Origin: Muricoccus nepalensis
GTDB lineage: Bacteria > Pseudomonadota > Alphaproteobacteria > Acetobacterales > Acetobacteraceae
Direction of reading: 5' to 3'
DNA length: 64,000 bases
NCBI RefSeq assembly: GCF_006438825.1
Contig: NZ_RCZP01000003.1
Location: 124,001-188,000, forward strand
Shown here: positions 56,701 to 64,000 of the stretch, one piece after another
Numbering within the stretch: position 1 is the first letter of the stretch
Layout: every line of letters begins with the position of its first letter
The notes under the pieces: generated by a model
The model's database searches: none
Seen by the model: only the letters and a program-made list of their open reading frames with translations
What the model was told of the DNA's origin: nothing
Position numbers and translations under genes: made by a program

Positions 56701-57648
56701 TCATCGGGCCGGCTCGATGGCCCGCAGAAGCTCCGCCTTCTCCGCGACGTCCCGCGCCAGCCGCGCGGCGAAGGCGGCGGCGCCGGCGTGGTAGGCGTCC
56801 GGCTGCAGCGCCCGCCGGGCGGCCGCGCGGTAGCCCTCCTCCGCGGCCACCGCCGCGCAGGCGGCCTCCAGCAGCGCGACACGCTCCGCCGGCGTGCCCG
56901 CGGGCGCCATCAGCCCGCCGAAGCTGGTGGGGGCGACGTCGAAGCCCTGCTCCGCCGCGGTCGGCACCTCCGGGAAGGCGGGGTTGCGCGCCGTGTCGAA
57001 GACGGCGAGCAGTCGCATGTCCGTGCGCCCGGAGGCGGAGCCGAGCACGATGGCCGCGAAGTCGATCCGCCCGGCCAGCGCGTCCGTCATGACGGCGCCG
57101 TCGCCGCGGTAGGGCACGTGCGTCATCTCGATCCTTGCCGCGCGCGCCCATTGCAGGATCGCGAGGTGCGGGATGGAGGCGATGCCGAGCGAGCCGTAGG
57201 TCACGGCCCCCGGCGCGGCCCGGGCCGCGGCGACGAGGTCCGCCAGGCCGCGCAGCGGCGAATCCGCCCGCACCGCGATCGCCTGGGCGTTGGCGAACAT
57301 CTGGCAGACCGGGCGGAGCGAGTCCGGCCGCAAGCCCGAGTTGGGCTGGGTCACCGGCAGCACCGACAGCACGAGGGCCGGCACGAAGGCCAGCGTGTAC
57401 CCGTCCGCCGCCGCGCGGGCGACGCCGAGCGTGCCGACCGCCCCCGCCGCGCCGTCCCGGTTCACGACCACCACGGGCTGGCCGAGCCGCGCCTGCAGCC
57501 CCGCCGCCAGGGCGCGCGCCATGAGGTCCGTGGCGCCCCCGGCCGGGTAGGGGTTCACCACCTGGAGCGGGCGGGAGGGAAAGGCCTCCTGCGCGCAGGC
57601 CAGGTGCGGCGCCGCCAGCATCGCGGCAAGGGCGCGTCGTCCGATCAT
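56701..57648 (-). CDS. TctC-family (Bug) binding protein
   Basis: A 315-residue periplasmic binding protein with leader MIGRRALAAMLAAPHLACAQ. Bug motifs LQVVNPYPAGGATDLMA, GQPVVVVNRDGAAGAVG and HVPYRGDGAVMTDALAG. The start follows GGGGAGAAGG; the frame extends 30 bases further up but without conservation. It lies 34 bases downstream of the extradiol dioxygenase gene, so it is probably the uptake component for the aromatic substrate. Confidence 0.92.
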   Translation of the reverse strand: MIGRRALAAMLAAPHLACAQEAFPSRPLQVVNPYPAGGATDLMARALAAGLQARLGQPVVVVNRDGAAGAVGTLGVARAAADGYTLAFVPALVLSVLPVTQPNSGLRPDSLRPVCQMFANAQAIAVRADSPLRGLADLVAAARAAPGAVTYGSLGIASIPHLAILQWARAARIEMTHVPYRGDGAVMTDALAGRIDFAAIVLGSASGRTDMRLLAVFDTARNPAFPEVPTAAEQGFDVAPTSFGGLMAPAGTPAERVALLEAACAAVAAEEGYRAAARRALQPDAYHAGAAAFAARLARDVAEKAELLRAIEPAR

Positions 57649-57682
57649 CCTTCTCCCCGTCCCGTCACGCGGTCCCACGTTC

Positions 57683-58666
57683 CTACTCCTGCGCGATCAC
57701 GGCGTCGGCCCAGGCGCAGCCCGAGCTGAAGGGGCCGGGCCTCGGGTCCGGCGCGCGCACGCCGCGGCGGGCGGCGTCCATCGCGATCTCGCGCATCCGC
57801 GCCCGCCCCTCCTCCGGCAGGTGGAAGCGCTCGTGCCCCCAGAGGGTCGGGCCGTCGAAGGTCTCGTGCGCCCGCCAGGTCGCCGGGTCGATCACGCGCG
57901 CCCCCCAGCCGTACTCGACGAAGAAGCCGGACGGCGTGGTGGCGTAGAAGGAGGTCATGTGGTCGTTGGTGTGGCGGCCCAGCCCGAAGGCCAGCCGCCC
58001 CTCCTCCGTGCGCGCGAGGTCGTGCCCCTGCCCCACGTCGTCGAGCGCGCCGAGCTCCACCATGAAGTGGTGCAGGCCAGAGCGGCCGGAGCCCACCATC
58101 GCGAAGGAATGGTGCCGCCCGTTCATGTGGAAGAAGTAGAGGGGGTAGGGATGGCGCGACCAGTCCGTCACGGCGAAGCCGAGCACGTCGCGATAGAAGG
58201 GGATGAGCGCGTCCGCGTCCGCCACGTGCAACACCGCGTGGCCCATGCCGAGCGGCCCCGTGCGGAACCCCGTGATCGCGCGGCCGGGCACGAAGGGGCC
58301 GTCCGCCCGCACGGGGCCGTGGAAGGCCTCCAGCCGCGTGCCCTGCGGGTCCTGGAAGAGGATGAGGTCCGCCACCTGCCGCTCGGCGGCCAGCGCGCGC
58401 GACCCGCGCGCGACAGGCGTGCCCGCCGCCTCCAGCCGTGCCGCTAGGGCGTCGAGGGCCGCGGCGTCCTCCACCTCCCACCCGATCGTCGCGGGGGCGG
58501 CGCGGTCCGAGACGAGGAGGCGCTGGCTCCGGTCGTCCATGCGGAAGGCCCGCAGGCCGCCGCCGCGGTCCACGGCCTGCATGCCCAGCAGGCGCGTCGC
58601 GAAGTCGTCCCAGTCCGCGAGCCGGTCCGAGCCGATCACCATGTAGCCGAGCGACTGGATCGCCAT
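57683..58666 (-). CDS. Extradiol ring-cleavage dioxygenase (VOC/BphC type)
   Basis: A 327-residue two-domain extradiol dioxygenase cleaving catechol-type rings next to the hydroxyls (meta cleavage). The iron ligands in the C-terminal domain are His in GMGHAVLHVAD, His in SGLHHFMVE and Glu in GFFVEYGWG. N-terminal domain begins SLGYMVIGSDRLADWDDFA. It is preceded two bases upstream by the FAH gene, with its ribosome binding site inside that gene. Substrate could be a 2,3-dihydroxy-aromatic acid. Confidence 0.93.
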   Translation of the reverse strand: MAIQSLGYMVIGSDRLADWDDFATRLLGMQAVDRGGGLRAFRMDDRSQRLLVSDRAAPATIGWEVEDAAALDALAARLEAAGTPVARGSRALAAERQVADLILFQDPQGTRLEAFHGPVRADGPFVPGRAITGFRTGPLGMGHAVLHVADADALIPFYRDVLGFAVTDWSRHPYPLYFFHMNGRHHSFAMVGSGRSGLHHFMVELGALDDVGQGHDLARTEEGRLAFGLGRHTNDHMTSFYATTPSGFFVEYGWGARVIDPATWRAHETFDGPTLWGHERFHLPEEGRARMREIAMDAARRGVRAPDPRPGPFSSGCAWADAVIAQE

Positions 58667-58668
58667 GG

Positions 58669-59517
58669 CTAGGCCTCCTGAACGACGGGGTTGCGCAGGA
58701 CGCCGATGCCGGAGATCTCCACCTCCGCCACGTCCCCCGGCTTCATCCAGAGCGGCGGGTTCCGCTTGGCGCCCACGCCGCCCGGCGTACCGGAGACGAT
58801 GACGTCGCCCGGGAGCAGCGGCAGGATCGTGGAGATGTAGGCGATGAGGCGCGGCACGCCGGTGATCATCAGGTCGGTGGTCGTGCGCTGCACCACCTGC
58901 CCGTTCAGCCGCGTCTCCAGCGTCAGCGTGGAGGGGTCGGGGATCTCGTCCGACGTCACCAGCCAGGGCCCGAAGGCGCCGGTGCCCGCGAAGGTCTTGC
59001 CCGCAAGGAACTGGGTCGTGTGCATCTGCCAGTCCCGCACGCTTCCCTCGTTGTAGCAGGCGTAGCCCGCCACGTGCGCCAGCGCGTCGCCCTCCACGAC
59101 GTGCCGCCCGGCCGTCCCGATCACGACGGCGAGCTCGCCCTCGTAGTCGAAGCGCTCGGAGACCCTCGGCCGCACCAGCGGCTGCCCGTGCCCGACCTGG
59201 CTGCCGGCGAAGCGCGCGAAGAGGGCGGGCTCCGGCGTCTCGGTGCGGCCGGTCTCGGCGACGTGGTCGCGGTAGTTCAGGCCGACGCAGATGATCTTGT
59301 CGGGATCGGGGATCACCGGGAGCAGGCGCAGCCCGGCGAGCGGGCGCCGCGGGGCGCTCGCCGCGGCGTGGCGCGCCTCCTTCAGCAGCCCCGCCGCCAG
59401 GAGGCCGCGCAACCCCGCGGCGCGCCCGGCGAAGGCCCCCGTCAGGTCGGCCACCGCGTCGCCCTCGACCAGGCCGAAGCCCGCGCCCCCCTCCGCCTCG
59501 AAGGATACCAGCCTCAT
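58669..59517 (-). CDS. Fumarylacetoacetate hydrolase family protein
   Basis: A 282-residue FAH-superfamily enzyme, which splits or isomerises the ring-fission product (hydrolase, hydratase or decarboxylase activity). The signature IICVGLNYRDH, FDYEGELAVVIG with the metal-binding Glu pair, and VSGTPGGVGAKRNPP are all present. In a meta-cleavage context it would hydrolyse or hydrate the muconic-type product of the dioxygenase. It ends 2 bases before the dioxygenase start. Confidence 0.94.
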   Translation of the reverse strand: MRLVSFEAEGGAGFGLVEGDAVADLTGAFAGRAAGLRGLLAAGLLKEARHAAASAPRRPLAGLRLLPVIPDPDKIICVGLNYRDHVAETGRTETPEPALFARFAGSQVGHGQPLVRPRVSERFDYEGELAVVIGTAGRHVVEGDALAHVAGYACYNEGSVRDWQMHTTQFLAGKTFAGTGAFGPWLVTSDEIPDPSTLTLETRLNGQVVQRTTTDLMITGVPRLIAYISTILPLLPGDVIVSGTPGGVGAKRNPPLWMKPGDVAEVEISGIGVLRNPVVQEA

Positions 59518-59541
59518 CTCGTCGTCCTTCCCGTCATCGCG

Positions 59542-61017
59542 TCACAGCGCCTCGGCCAGCGCGCGCATCTCCGCGGCGTCGCGGGCCGCGCCCAGGACGT
59601 GGCGGTCGGGCCGCAGCAGCACCGCCTGAGCCCCGGCCTCGTCCAGCATCGCGCCGACCGAGGGCGCGGGATCGGCGACCAGCACGGCGCCGTGCGCCGA
59701 GAGCCGGTCCAAGAGTTCGTTCGGCAGGGCGGCCGCGAAGCCCGCCCGCATCACCGCCGCGAAGCGCAGCCCCACCCGGTCGTCGAGGAGCGTCCCGTCC
59801 GAGAGGCGCGGCTGGGACAGCAGGCGCCCGGCCGGCCCCGCCCAGCCGGCGGCCGGGCCCGGGCCGAGCGCCGGGCGCACCGGCGCCAGCCGCGCCGTCG
59901 CCTCGCCGCGCAGCACCGCCGCGGGAACCACCGCCTCCATCGCCGTCGTGTTGATCAACCCGCCGATCCGAACGGCCTCGCGGATATAGCCCTCCACATG
60001 CGGCGCGCGCTCGCTGCCATAGCTGTCCAGCAGCGCCTCGGGCACGCGGCCCCGCAGGACCTGAGCGAGCTTCCAGGCGAGGTTGGCGGCGTCGCGGATG
60101 CCCGCGCACATGCCCTGGCCGAGGAAGGGCGGCGTCTGGTGCGCGGCATCCCCCGCGAGCAGGAGGCGTCCCTCGCGCCAGCGCCGGGCGACGGTGCTGT
60201 GGAAGGTGTAGACCGCGGATCGCTCGATCGTCGCGTCCTCCGGCGTGATCCAACGCGACAGCAACGGCCAGGCTCCCTCCGGCCGCGCGAGCGCCGAGAG
60301 GTCGTCCCCGGGCCGGAGCGAGATCTCCCAGCGGCGCCGGTCGCCGGTGCCCCGCACGTAGGTCGCGGGGCGGTCCGGGTCGCAGTGCTGCACCGTGTGG
60401 TCGCCAAGGTCCGGGCGCGGCCGGCGGAGCAGCGCGTCCAGCACCAGCCAGCGCTCGTGGAAGCCGAGATCCTCCATCGGCGCGCCGATCCAGCGGCGCA
60501 CGAGGGAACGGGCGCCGTCGCAGCCCACGACGTAGCGCGCCCGGGCCCGTCCGATCCGGCCGTTCGACAGGTCCTCGAAGCGCAGCCCGACGGCCTCCGC
60601 GCCCGGCTCCAGCGCGAAGACCTCCGTGCGGCTCCGCAGCGCGACCGAGGGCCAGCGCCCCGCGCCCCGGCGGAGCACCGCCTCCAGGTCCGGCTGGTGG
60701 AAGCGGTAGGAGACGTTCCAGCCCTGCGGGCCGACATCGGGGGAGCGCGACCAGTCCAGCAGCAGCCGCCCCTGCCCGTCCACGAAGCGCGTGCCGGGGG
60801 AGACGTGGGTGACCGGCAGGATCGCCTCCGCCAGCCCCATGGACTGGAAGATGCGCATCACCTCGTCGTCGAAGTGGACGGCGCGCGGCAGGTGGTAGGC
60901 GGCGGCCTCGCGCTCGAGCACCAGCGCGCGCAGGCCACTCGCGCCGAGCAGGTTCGCCAGCGCCGCGCCCACGGGCCCGTAGCCGACGATGGCGACGTCC
61001 CAGGTTTCCTCGCTCAC
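59542..61017 (-). CDS. FAD-dependent aromatic hydroxylase (MhpA-like)
   Basis: A 491-residue class A flavin monooxygenase. Rossmann motif VAIVGYGPVGAALANLLG, the DG motif RYVVGCDGARSLVR, and GDAAHQTPPFLGQGMCAGIRD that contacts FAD ribitol. Resembles 3-(3-hydroxyphenyl)propionate hydroxylase MhpA, which makes a 2,3-diol for ring cleavage. It starts at GTG overlapping the NTF2-like gene stop (GTGA). C-terminal thioredoxin-like part is present. Confidence 0.92.
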   Translation of the reverse strand: MSEETWDVAIVGYGPVGAALANLLGASGLRALVLEREAAAYHLPRAVHFDDEVMRIFQSMGLAEAILPVTHVSPGTRFVDGQGRLLLDWSRSPDVGPQGWNVSYRFHQPDLEAVLRRGAGRWPSVALRSRTEVFALEPGAEAVGLRFEDLSNGRIGRARARYVVGCDGARSLVRRWIGAPMEDLGFHERWLVLDALLRRPRPDLGDHTVQHCDPDRPATYVRGTGDRRRWEISLRPGDDLSALARPEGAWPLLSRWITPEDATIERSAVYTFHSTVARRWREGRLLLAGDAAHQTPPFLGQGMCAGIRDAANLAWKLAQVLRGRVPEALLDSYGSERAPHVEGYIREAVRIGGLINTTAMEAVVPAAVLRGEATARLAPVRPALGPGPAAGWAGPAGRLLSQPRLSDGTLLDDRVGLRFAAVMRAGFAAALPNELLDRLSAHGAVLVADPAPSVGAMLDEAGAQAVLLRPDRHVLGAARDAAEMRALAEAL

Positions 61018-61646
61018 CCCCCGGCCTCCAGCCAGGCCCGGCCGCCGGCGCGCAGCGCCGCCTCGCCCTCGCTCCCCGGCCCCGGCAGGTCCGCCGGCAC
61101 CGTCCGCCCGGCGCGGCGCAGGCGCCAGGCGAGGAAGCGGTGGCCCGGCGCGTCCCCGGCATCGGGCGCCGGCGCGACGCCGCCGGGCAGGGCCGGCACC
61201 ATCCAGTCGTGGTCGTAGATCGCGTCCCGCCGCAGGACGCGCCAGGCGCCGTCGCCCCGCCGCTCCACCCGGTCCAGGAAGCGCATGGTGGTCTGCCCGA
61301 TCATCTCGGCGCCGTCGACGGGCCCGCGCATGCCGAGGAGCACGTCGGTCTCGACCAGCGCGCGGTCGCCGTCCAGCGCCGCGCGGCTGCCGCACATCAC
61401 GTGCTTGGAGAAGGCGGCGCCGCGCCGCGCGCGGAGGGTCTCCACGAAATCGGCGAAGGGGCCGTCGAACCAGCTCACGGCGATGCGGCCGTCCGGCTGG
61501 AAGGTGGCGGCCAGCGCGTCCCAGTCGCCGGAATCGCGCGCGAAGCCCCAGGCCTCGATCAAGCGGCGGATGGCGGCACGGTCCGCCTCCTCGGCGGCGC
61601 TGCCGGGACGGCCGGGATGCGCCCCTATTGGGAAAGCCCCGCTCAT
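61014..61646 (-). CDS. NTF2-like (SnoaL-type) protein of the aromatic cluster
   Basis: A 210-residue protein with an NTF2-like fold: ADRAAIRRLIEAWGFARDSGDWDALAATF is the typical first helix pair, followed by the beta-sheet with DVLLGMRG. Such proteins in aromatic clusters act as isomerases, small hydroxylase partners or scaffold proteins; the tail of ~45 residues is unusually Pro/Gly/Ala-rich. First gene of the aromatic operon, coupled to the hydroxylase gene by a 4-base overlap. Confidence 0.83.
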   Translation of the reverse strand: MSGAFPIGAHPGRPGSAAEEADRAAIRRLIEAWGFARDSGDWDALAATFQPDGRIAVSWFDGPFADFVETLRARRGAAFSKHVMCGSRAALDGDRALVETDVLLGMRGPVDGAEMIGQTTMRFLDRVERRGDGAWRVLRRDAIYDHDWMVPALPGGVAPAPDAGDAPGHRFLAWRLRRAGRTVPADLPGPGSEGEAALRAGGRAWLEAGG

Positions 61647-61801
61647 CCGGGAAGGCCCCTCGCCGCCCGCCGCTCCACCGGTTCCGCCACCGCGGCGACC
61701 TCGCGCCGACGCCTCCTCCGCATGCCCGCTTCCCCCGTGGCTCTCCGGCCGCCGCGAAGCCTAGAGGGGCGCGGAGCGGGCCGCGAGCGGGATGGTGGAA
61801 G

Positions 61802-61818
61802 TGTCCGCCCGGTGGACA
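61802..61818. promoter_or_regulatory. Candidate IclR-type operator
   Basis: TGTCCGCCCGGTGGACA is a 17-bp inverted repeat with seven of eight pairs. It sits two bases past the iclR stop and ~155 bases upstream of the operon's first gene, consistent with an IclR-family operator controlling the cluster. Assignment is by position and symmetry only. Confidence 0.4.
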
Positions 61819-61819
61819 G

Positions 61820-62593
61820 CTACCCCTCGCCGCGGGCCAGCCGGTGCTCGATCAGGCGGGCGGTCTCCAGCAGGGGCTCGAGGCACTGGCGGATGCCCTC
61901 CTCCCGGCCGATCACGCGGGCCATCCAGATCACGTTGATGCACCCCAGCACGCGGCCGCCGTGACGGATCGGCACGCCGATGGAGCCGGTATGCGGCCAG
62001 GGCGCCCCGCCCTGCCGCACCGCGTAGCCCCGGCGCCGCGTGGCCGCGAGGAGGCGGGAGACGCGGGCCGGGTCGCGCGCCGGGGCGTCCGCCGGGTCGT
62101 CCGATCCCGCCAGCAGGCGGAGGATCCCCTCCCGCTCGGCGGCCGGCGCGTGGGCGAGATAGGCGAGCCCCACCGTGCTCGCGAGCGGCGGCAGGCGCCG
62201 CCCGACCATCCCGTGGTCAATCGAGAGCGGCGCGATGCGGTGGGTCGTGTCCCGGATGATCATGCGCGTGCCCTCCAGCGTCGCCACGTCCGAGGGCCAG
62301 AGGATGCGCGCGGTCAGCGCCGTCAGGGCGGGCTTGGCGACAGTGGAGATCCACTGCTCATCCTCGAAGCCCTCGGAGAGCTCCCGGACCCGGAGGCGCA
62401 GCAGGAAGCGGTCCTCCGAGGCGCCGCGGGCCACGTAGCCGTCTTCCAGCAGGGTCTGCATGACGCGGTACACCGTCGCGCGCGAGAGCCCCGTCTCCCG
62501 CGCCAGCATCAGCACGCTGGCCGGTCCGAGGCGGTTCAGCGCCGCTAGGACGTCCAGGCCCCGCGACAGGGCGCGGATCGGCTTGGGCTGCAT
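61820..62593 (-). CDS. IclR-family transcriptional regulator, MhpR-like
   Basis: A 257-residue IclR regulator. The N-terminal winged helix (ALSRGLDVLAALNRLG, LARETGLSRATVYRVMQ) is followed by an effector domain with blocks (LSEGFEDEQWIS, TTHRIAPLSI, MVGRRLPPL) closely similar to E. coli MhpR, the activator of the 3-hydroxyphenylpropionate meta-pathway. It should sense a phenylpropionate-like aromatic and activate the divergently-spaced operon lying directly downstream on the same strand. Confidence 0.92.
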   Translation of the reverse strand: MQPKPIRALSRGLDVLAALNRLGPASVLMLARETGLSRATVYRVMQTLLEDGYVARGASEDRFLLRLRVRELSEGFEDEQWISTVAKPALTALTARILWPSDVATLEGTRMIIRDTTHRIAPLSIDHGMVGRRLPPLASTVGLAYLAHAPAAEREGILRLLAGSDDPADAPARDPARVSRLLAATRRRGYAVRQGGAPWPHTGSIGVPIRHGGRVLGCINVIWMARVIGREEGIRQCLEPLLETARLIEHRLARGEG

Positions 62594-62945
62594 CGCAGGA
62601 CCGGCTCAGCCGGGCAATGGCCGGGGCGGCCCGGGAGGCCGCCCCGCTCCGCCGGCGGCACCGCCGTCCGTCACAAGACCGGGGCCGAACGCGTCAGCTT
62701 CTGACAACAGCATCCTCCGGCGCGCGGCCTCGTCAGGCAGGACGGGCGACGCCCGCGCCGGGGATCACCAGCGAATCCGGCCCGACGGTCAAGGGCCGGG
62801 CCGAGGCGAGGCGCGCCGGCGCCCGGGCACCCGCCGGCCCCGCGCGGCGCCGGCCGGAACGCCGCTTCCGCCCTTCCGCGGGATCGCCCCTTGATCCCTG
62901 GCCCAGGGAGGGTCGTATCTGGGCACGGCAGCAGGAGCCTGGACC
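62594..62945. other. Intergenic region between iclR and the P-type ATPase gene
   Basis: About 350 bases with the divergent promoters of both genes. It contains a 9-bp GC hairpin (62623-62631 with 62637-62645) of unclear role, and a MerR-type promoter near its end. Open frames on both strands are non-conserved. Confidence 0.5.
62891..62921 (+). promoter_or_regulatory. MerR-type promoter of the P-type ATPase gene
   Basis: TTGATC (-35) and TATCTG (-10) are separated by 19 bases, the long spacer typical of MerR-family promoters. Inside the spacer lies the perfect palindrome CCCTGGCCCAGGG (62896-62908). Predicted transcription start is about 17 bases before the gene's start codon. ZntR, CueR or CadR type control by metal is inferred. 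Confidence 0.55.
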
Positions 62946-64000
62946 ATGGACGGTGTGCGGGACGGGGGCGGCGAGGCGCGGCGCGTGTCATGGCGCGTCG
63001 AGGGCATGGACTGCGCCTCCTGCGTCGCCAAGGTGGAGAAGGCCGTGAGCCGGCTGCCCGGGATCACGGACGTCTCCGTCAACCTGATGGCGGAGCGGCT
63101 CGGCGCCACGCTCTCCCCGGGCGGGGCGACGCGGGAGGCCGTCGAGGGCCAGATCGCGGCGGTGGGCTACCGGGCCACGCGCCTCGAGGGGGCGGCCGAC
63201 GCGGCCACCACCGGCGCCCGCGCGGCCCACGACCACGCGGCCCACGACCACTCGCACGACCACGCGGGCCACGATCACCACGACCACGCGCATGATGGCT
63301 ATCACGCGCACGGCGATCACGCGCAGGGCGGTGCCTTCGGCCATTCCCACGCCGACCACGACGACCCGGCCGACGCGACCAGGCCCTGGTACGCGACAGG
63401 CAAGGCCCGGCTCGTCTGGCTCCTAGGCGCCCTGGTCCTCGGCGCCTACGCCCTGTCCCTCGTCCTTCCGGCCCGGCTGACCGACCCGCTCTTCCTCGTC
63501 GCCACGCTCGTCGCCCTCGTGCCCTTCGGCCGCCGCGCCGTCGCCCTGGCCCGGGCCGGGACGCCCTTCTCCATCGAGACCCTGATGGTGACCGCCGCCG
63601 CCGGCGCCGCCGTCATCGGCGCCGCGGAGGAGGCGGCCGTCGTCGTCCTTCTCTTCGCGCTCGGCGAATTGCTGGAGAACGTGGCGGCCGGGCGCGCCCG
63701 AGCGGGCATCCGGGCGCTGGCCAGCCTCATGCCGCGGACGGCGCAGCGCCTGCGCCCCGACGGCACGGCCGAGGAGGTGCCCTCCGACCGCCTCGCCGTC
63801 GGCGACCTCGTCCTCGTCCGGCCCGGCGACCGCGTCCCCTGCGACGGCGCCATCGAGGAGGGCCAGTCCTCCCTCGACGAGAGCCCCGTGACCGGCGAGA
63901 GCATCCCCGTCCCCCGCGGCCCCGGCGAGGCCGTCGTCGCGGGCTCGATCAACGCCGACGGCGCGCTGCGCGTGCGGGTCACGCGCGGCGCGGCGGACAA
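62946..64000 (+). CDS. Heavy-metal translocating P-type ATPase, Zn/Cd/Pb type (3' end cut by window)
   Basis: Reads from an ATG (AGGAG upstream) to the window end, at least 351 residues. An N-terminal HMA domain with GMDCASC (metal-binding CxxC) is followed by a long linker with about 20 histidines in 60 residues, the first membrane helices and the actuator motif SPVTGES. The phosphorylation DKTGT site lies beyond the window. HMA plus His-rich linker fits Zn2+/Cd2+/Co2+ exporters of the ZntA/CadA type. Confidence 0.93.
   Translation, partial: MDGVRDGGGEARRVSWRVEGMDCASCVAKVEKAVSRLPGITDVSVNLMAERLGATLSPGGATREAVEGQIAAVGYRATRLEGAADAATTGARAAHDHAAHDHSHDHAGHDHHDHAHDGYHAHGDHAQGGAFGHSHADHDDPADATRPWYATGKARLVWLLGALVLGAYALSLVLPARLTDPLFLVATLVALVPFGRRAVALARAGTPFSIETLMVTAAAGAAVIGAAEEAAVVVLLFALGELLENVAAGRARAGIRALASLMPRTAQRLRPDGTAEEVPSDRLAVGDLVLVRPGDRVPCDGAIEEGQSSLDESPVTGESIPVPRGPGEAVVAGSINADGALRVRVTRGAAD

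Overview
The window is very GC-rich bacterial chromosome. Gene content (GuaA/GuaB, class Ia NrdAB, RlmE, RsmB, a tRNA-Gln with encoded CCA, and many orphan TctC-type binding proteins) points to an alphaproteobacterium, most likely Acetobacteraceae of the Roseomonas type. That placement is inference from gene content; there is no rRNA in the window.

Layout. 0-3.8 kb: the tail of an amidohydrolase, a CoxL-type molybdoenzyme and two small conserved hypotheticals. 3.8-24.8 kb is mostly housekeeping: an SDR, GlgX, a polyprenyl diphosphate synthase, a TrmN6-like methyltransferase, nrdB and nrdA, an AapJ-like binding protein, a five-gene guaB-dehalogenase-rsmB-GNAT-guaA operon, tRNA-Gln(CTG), Ppx/GppA and RlmE. 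These are followed by a TctC protein and a creatininase-like hydrolase.

25-47 kb is accessory DNA, and parts of it (about 30-31.7 and 41-45 kb) look less GC-biased. It holds a GH2 glycosidase, LysR/TctC pairs, two VOC proteins, an antibiotic-biosynthesis-monooxygenase-like membrane protein, a 971-residue winged-helix/ATPase regulator, a PaoABC-like molybdenum aldehyde oxidoreductase and a TMEM175-like channel. It also carries an apparent organosulfonate module: a YihU-like reductase, ComD/ComE sulfopyruvate decarboxylase and a TakP-like TRAP binding protein. The most interesting signal lies here. A 16-bp tandem repeat (ATTTACCSCAWTTTAC in gene sense) sits upstream of three separate transcription units: VOC-1, VOC-2 plus the monooxygenase-like protein, and paoABC. 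All three copies have the same orientation, each ends exactly 23 nt before a TA-starting candidate -10 hexamer, and each lies 56-84 nt before its start codon. This suggests a small regulon. The OmpR-type winged-helix protein encoded between the units is the natural candidate activator.

47-64 kb: a secreted M12B-type metalloprotease ending in seven 44-residue Cys-containing repeats (a candidate seven-bladed propeller), a SorAB/SoxC-like sulfite dehydrogenase, an MFS transporter and a penicillin-acylase-family hydrolase. Then comes an aromatic meta-cleavage cluster (IclR/MhpR-like regulator, NTF2-like protein, MhpA-like hydroxylase, FAH hydrolase, extradiol dioxygenase, two TctC proteins). The window ends inside a Zn/Cd-type P-ATPase that has a MerR-type promoter.
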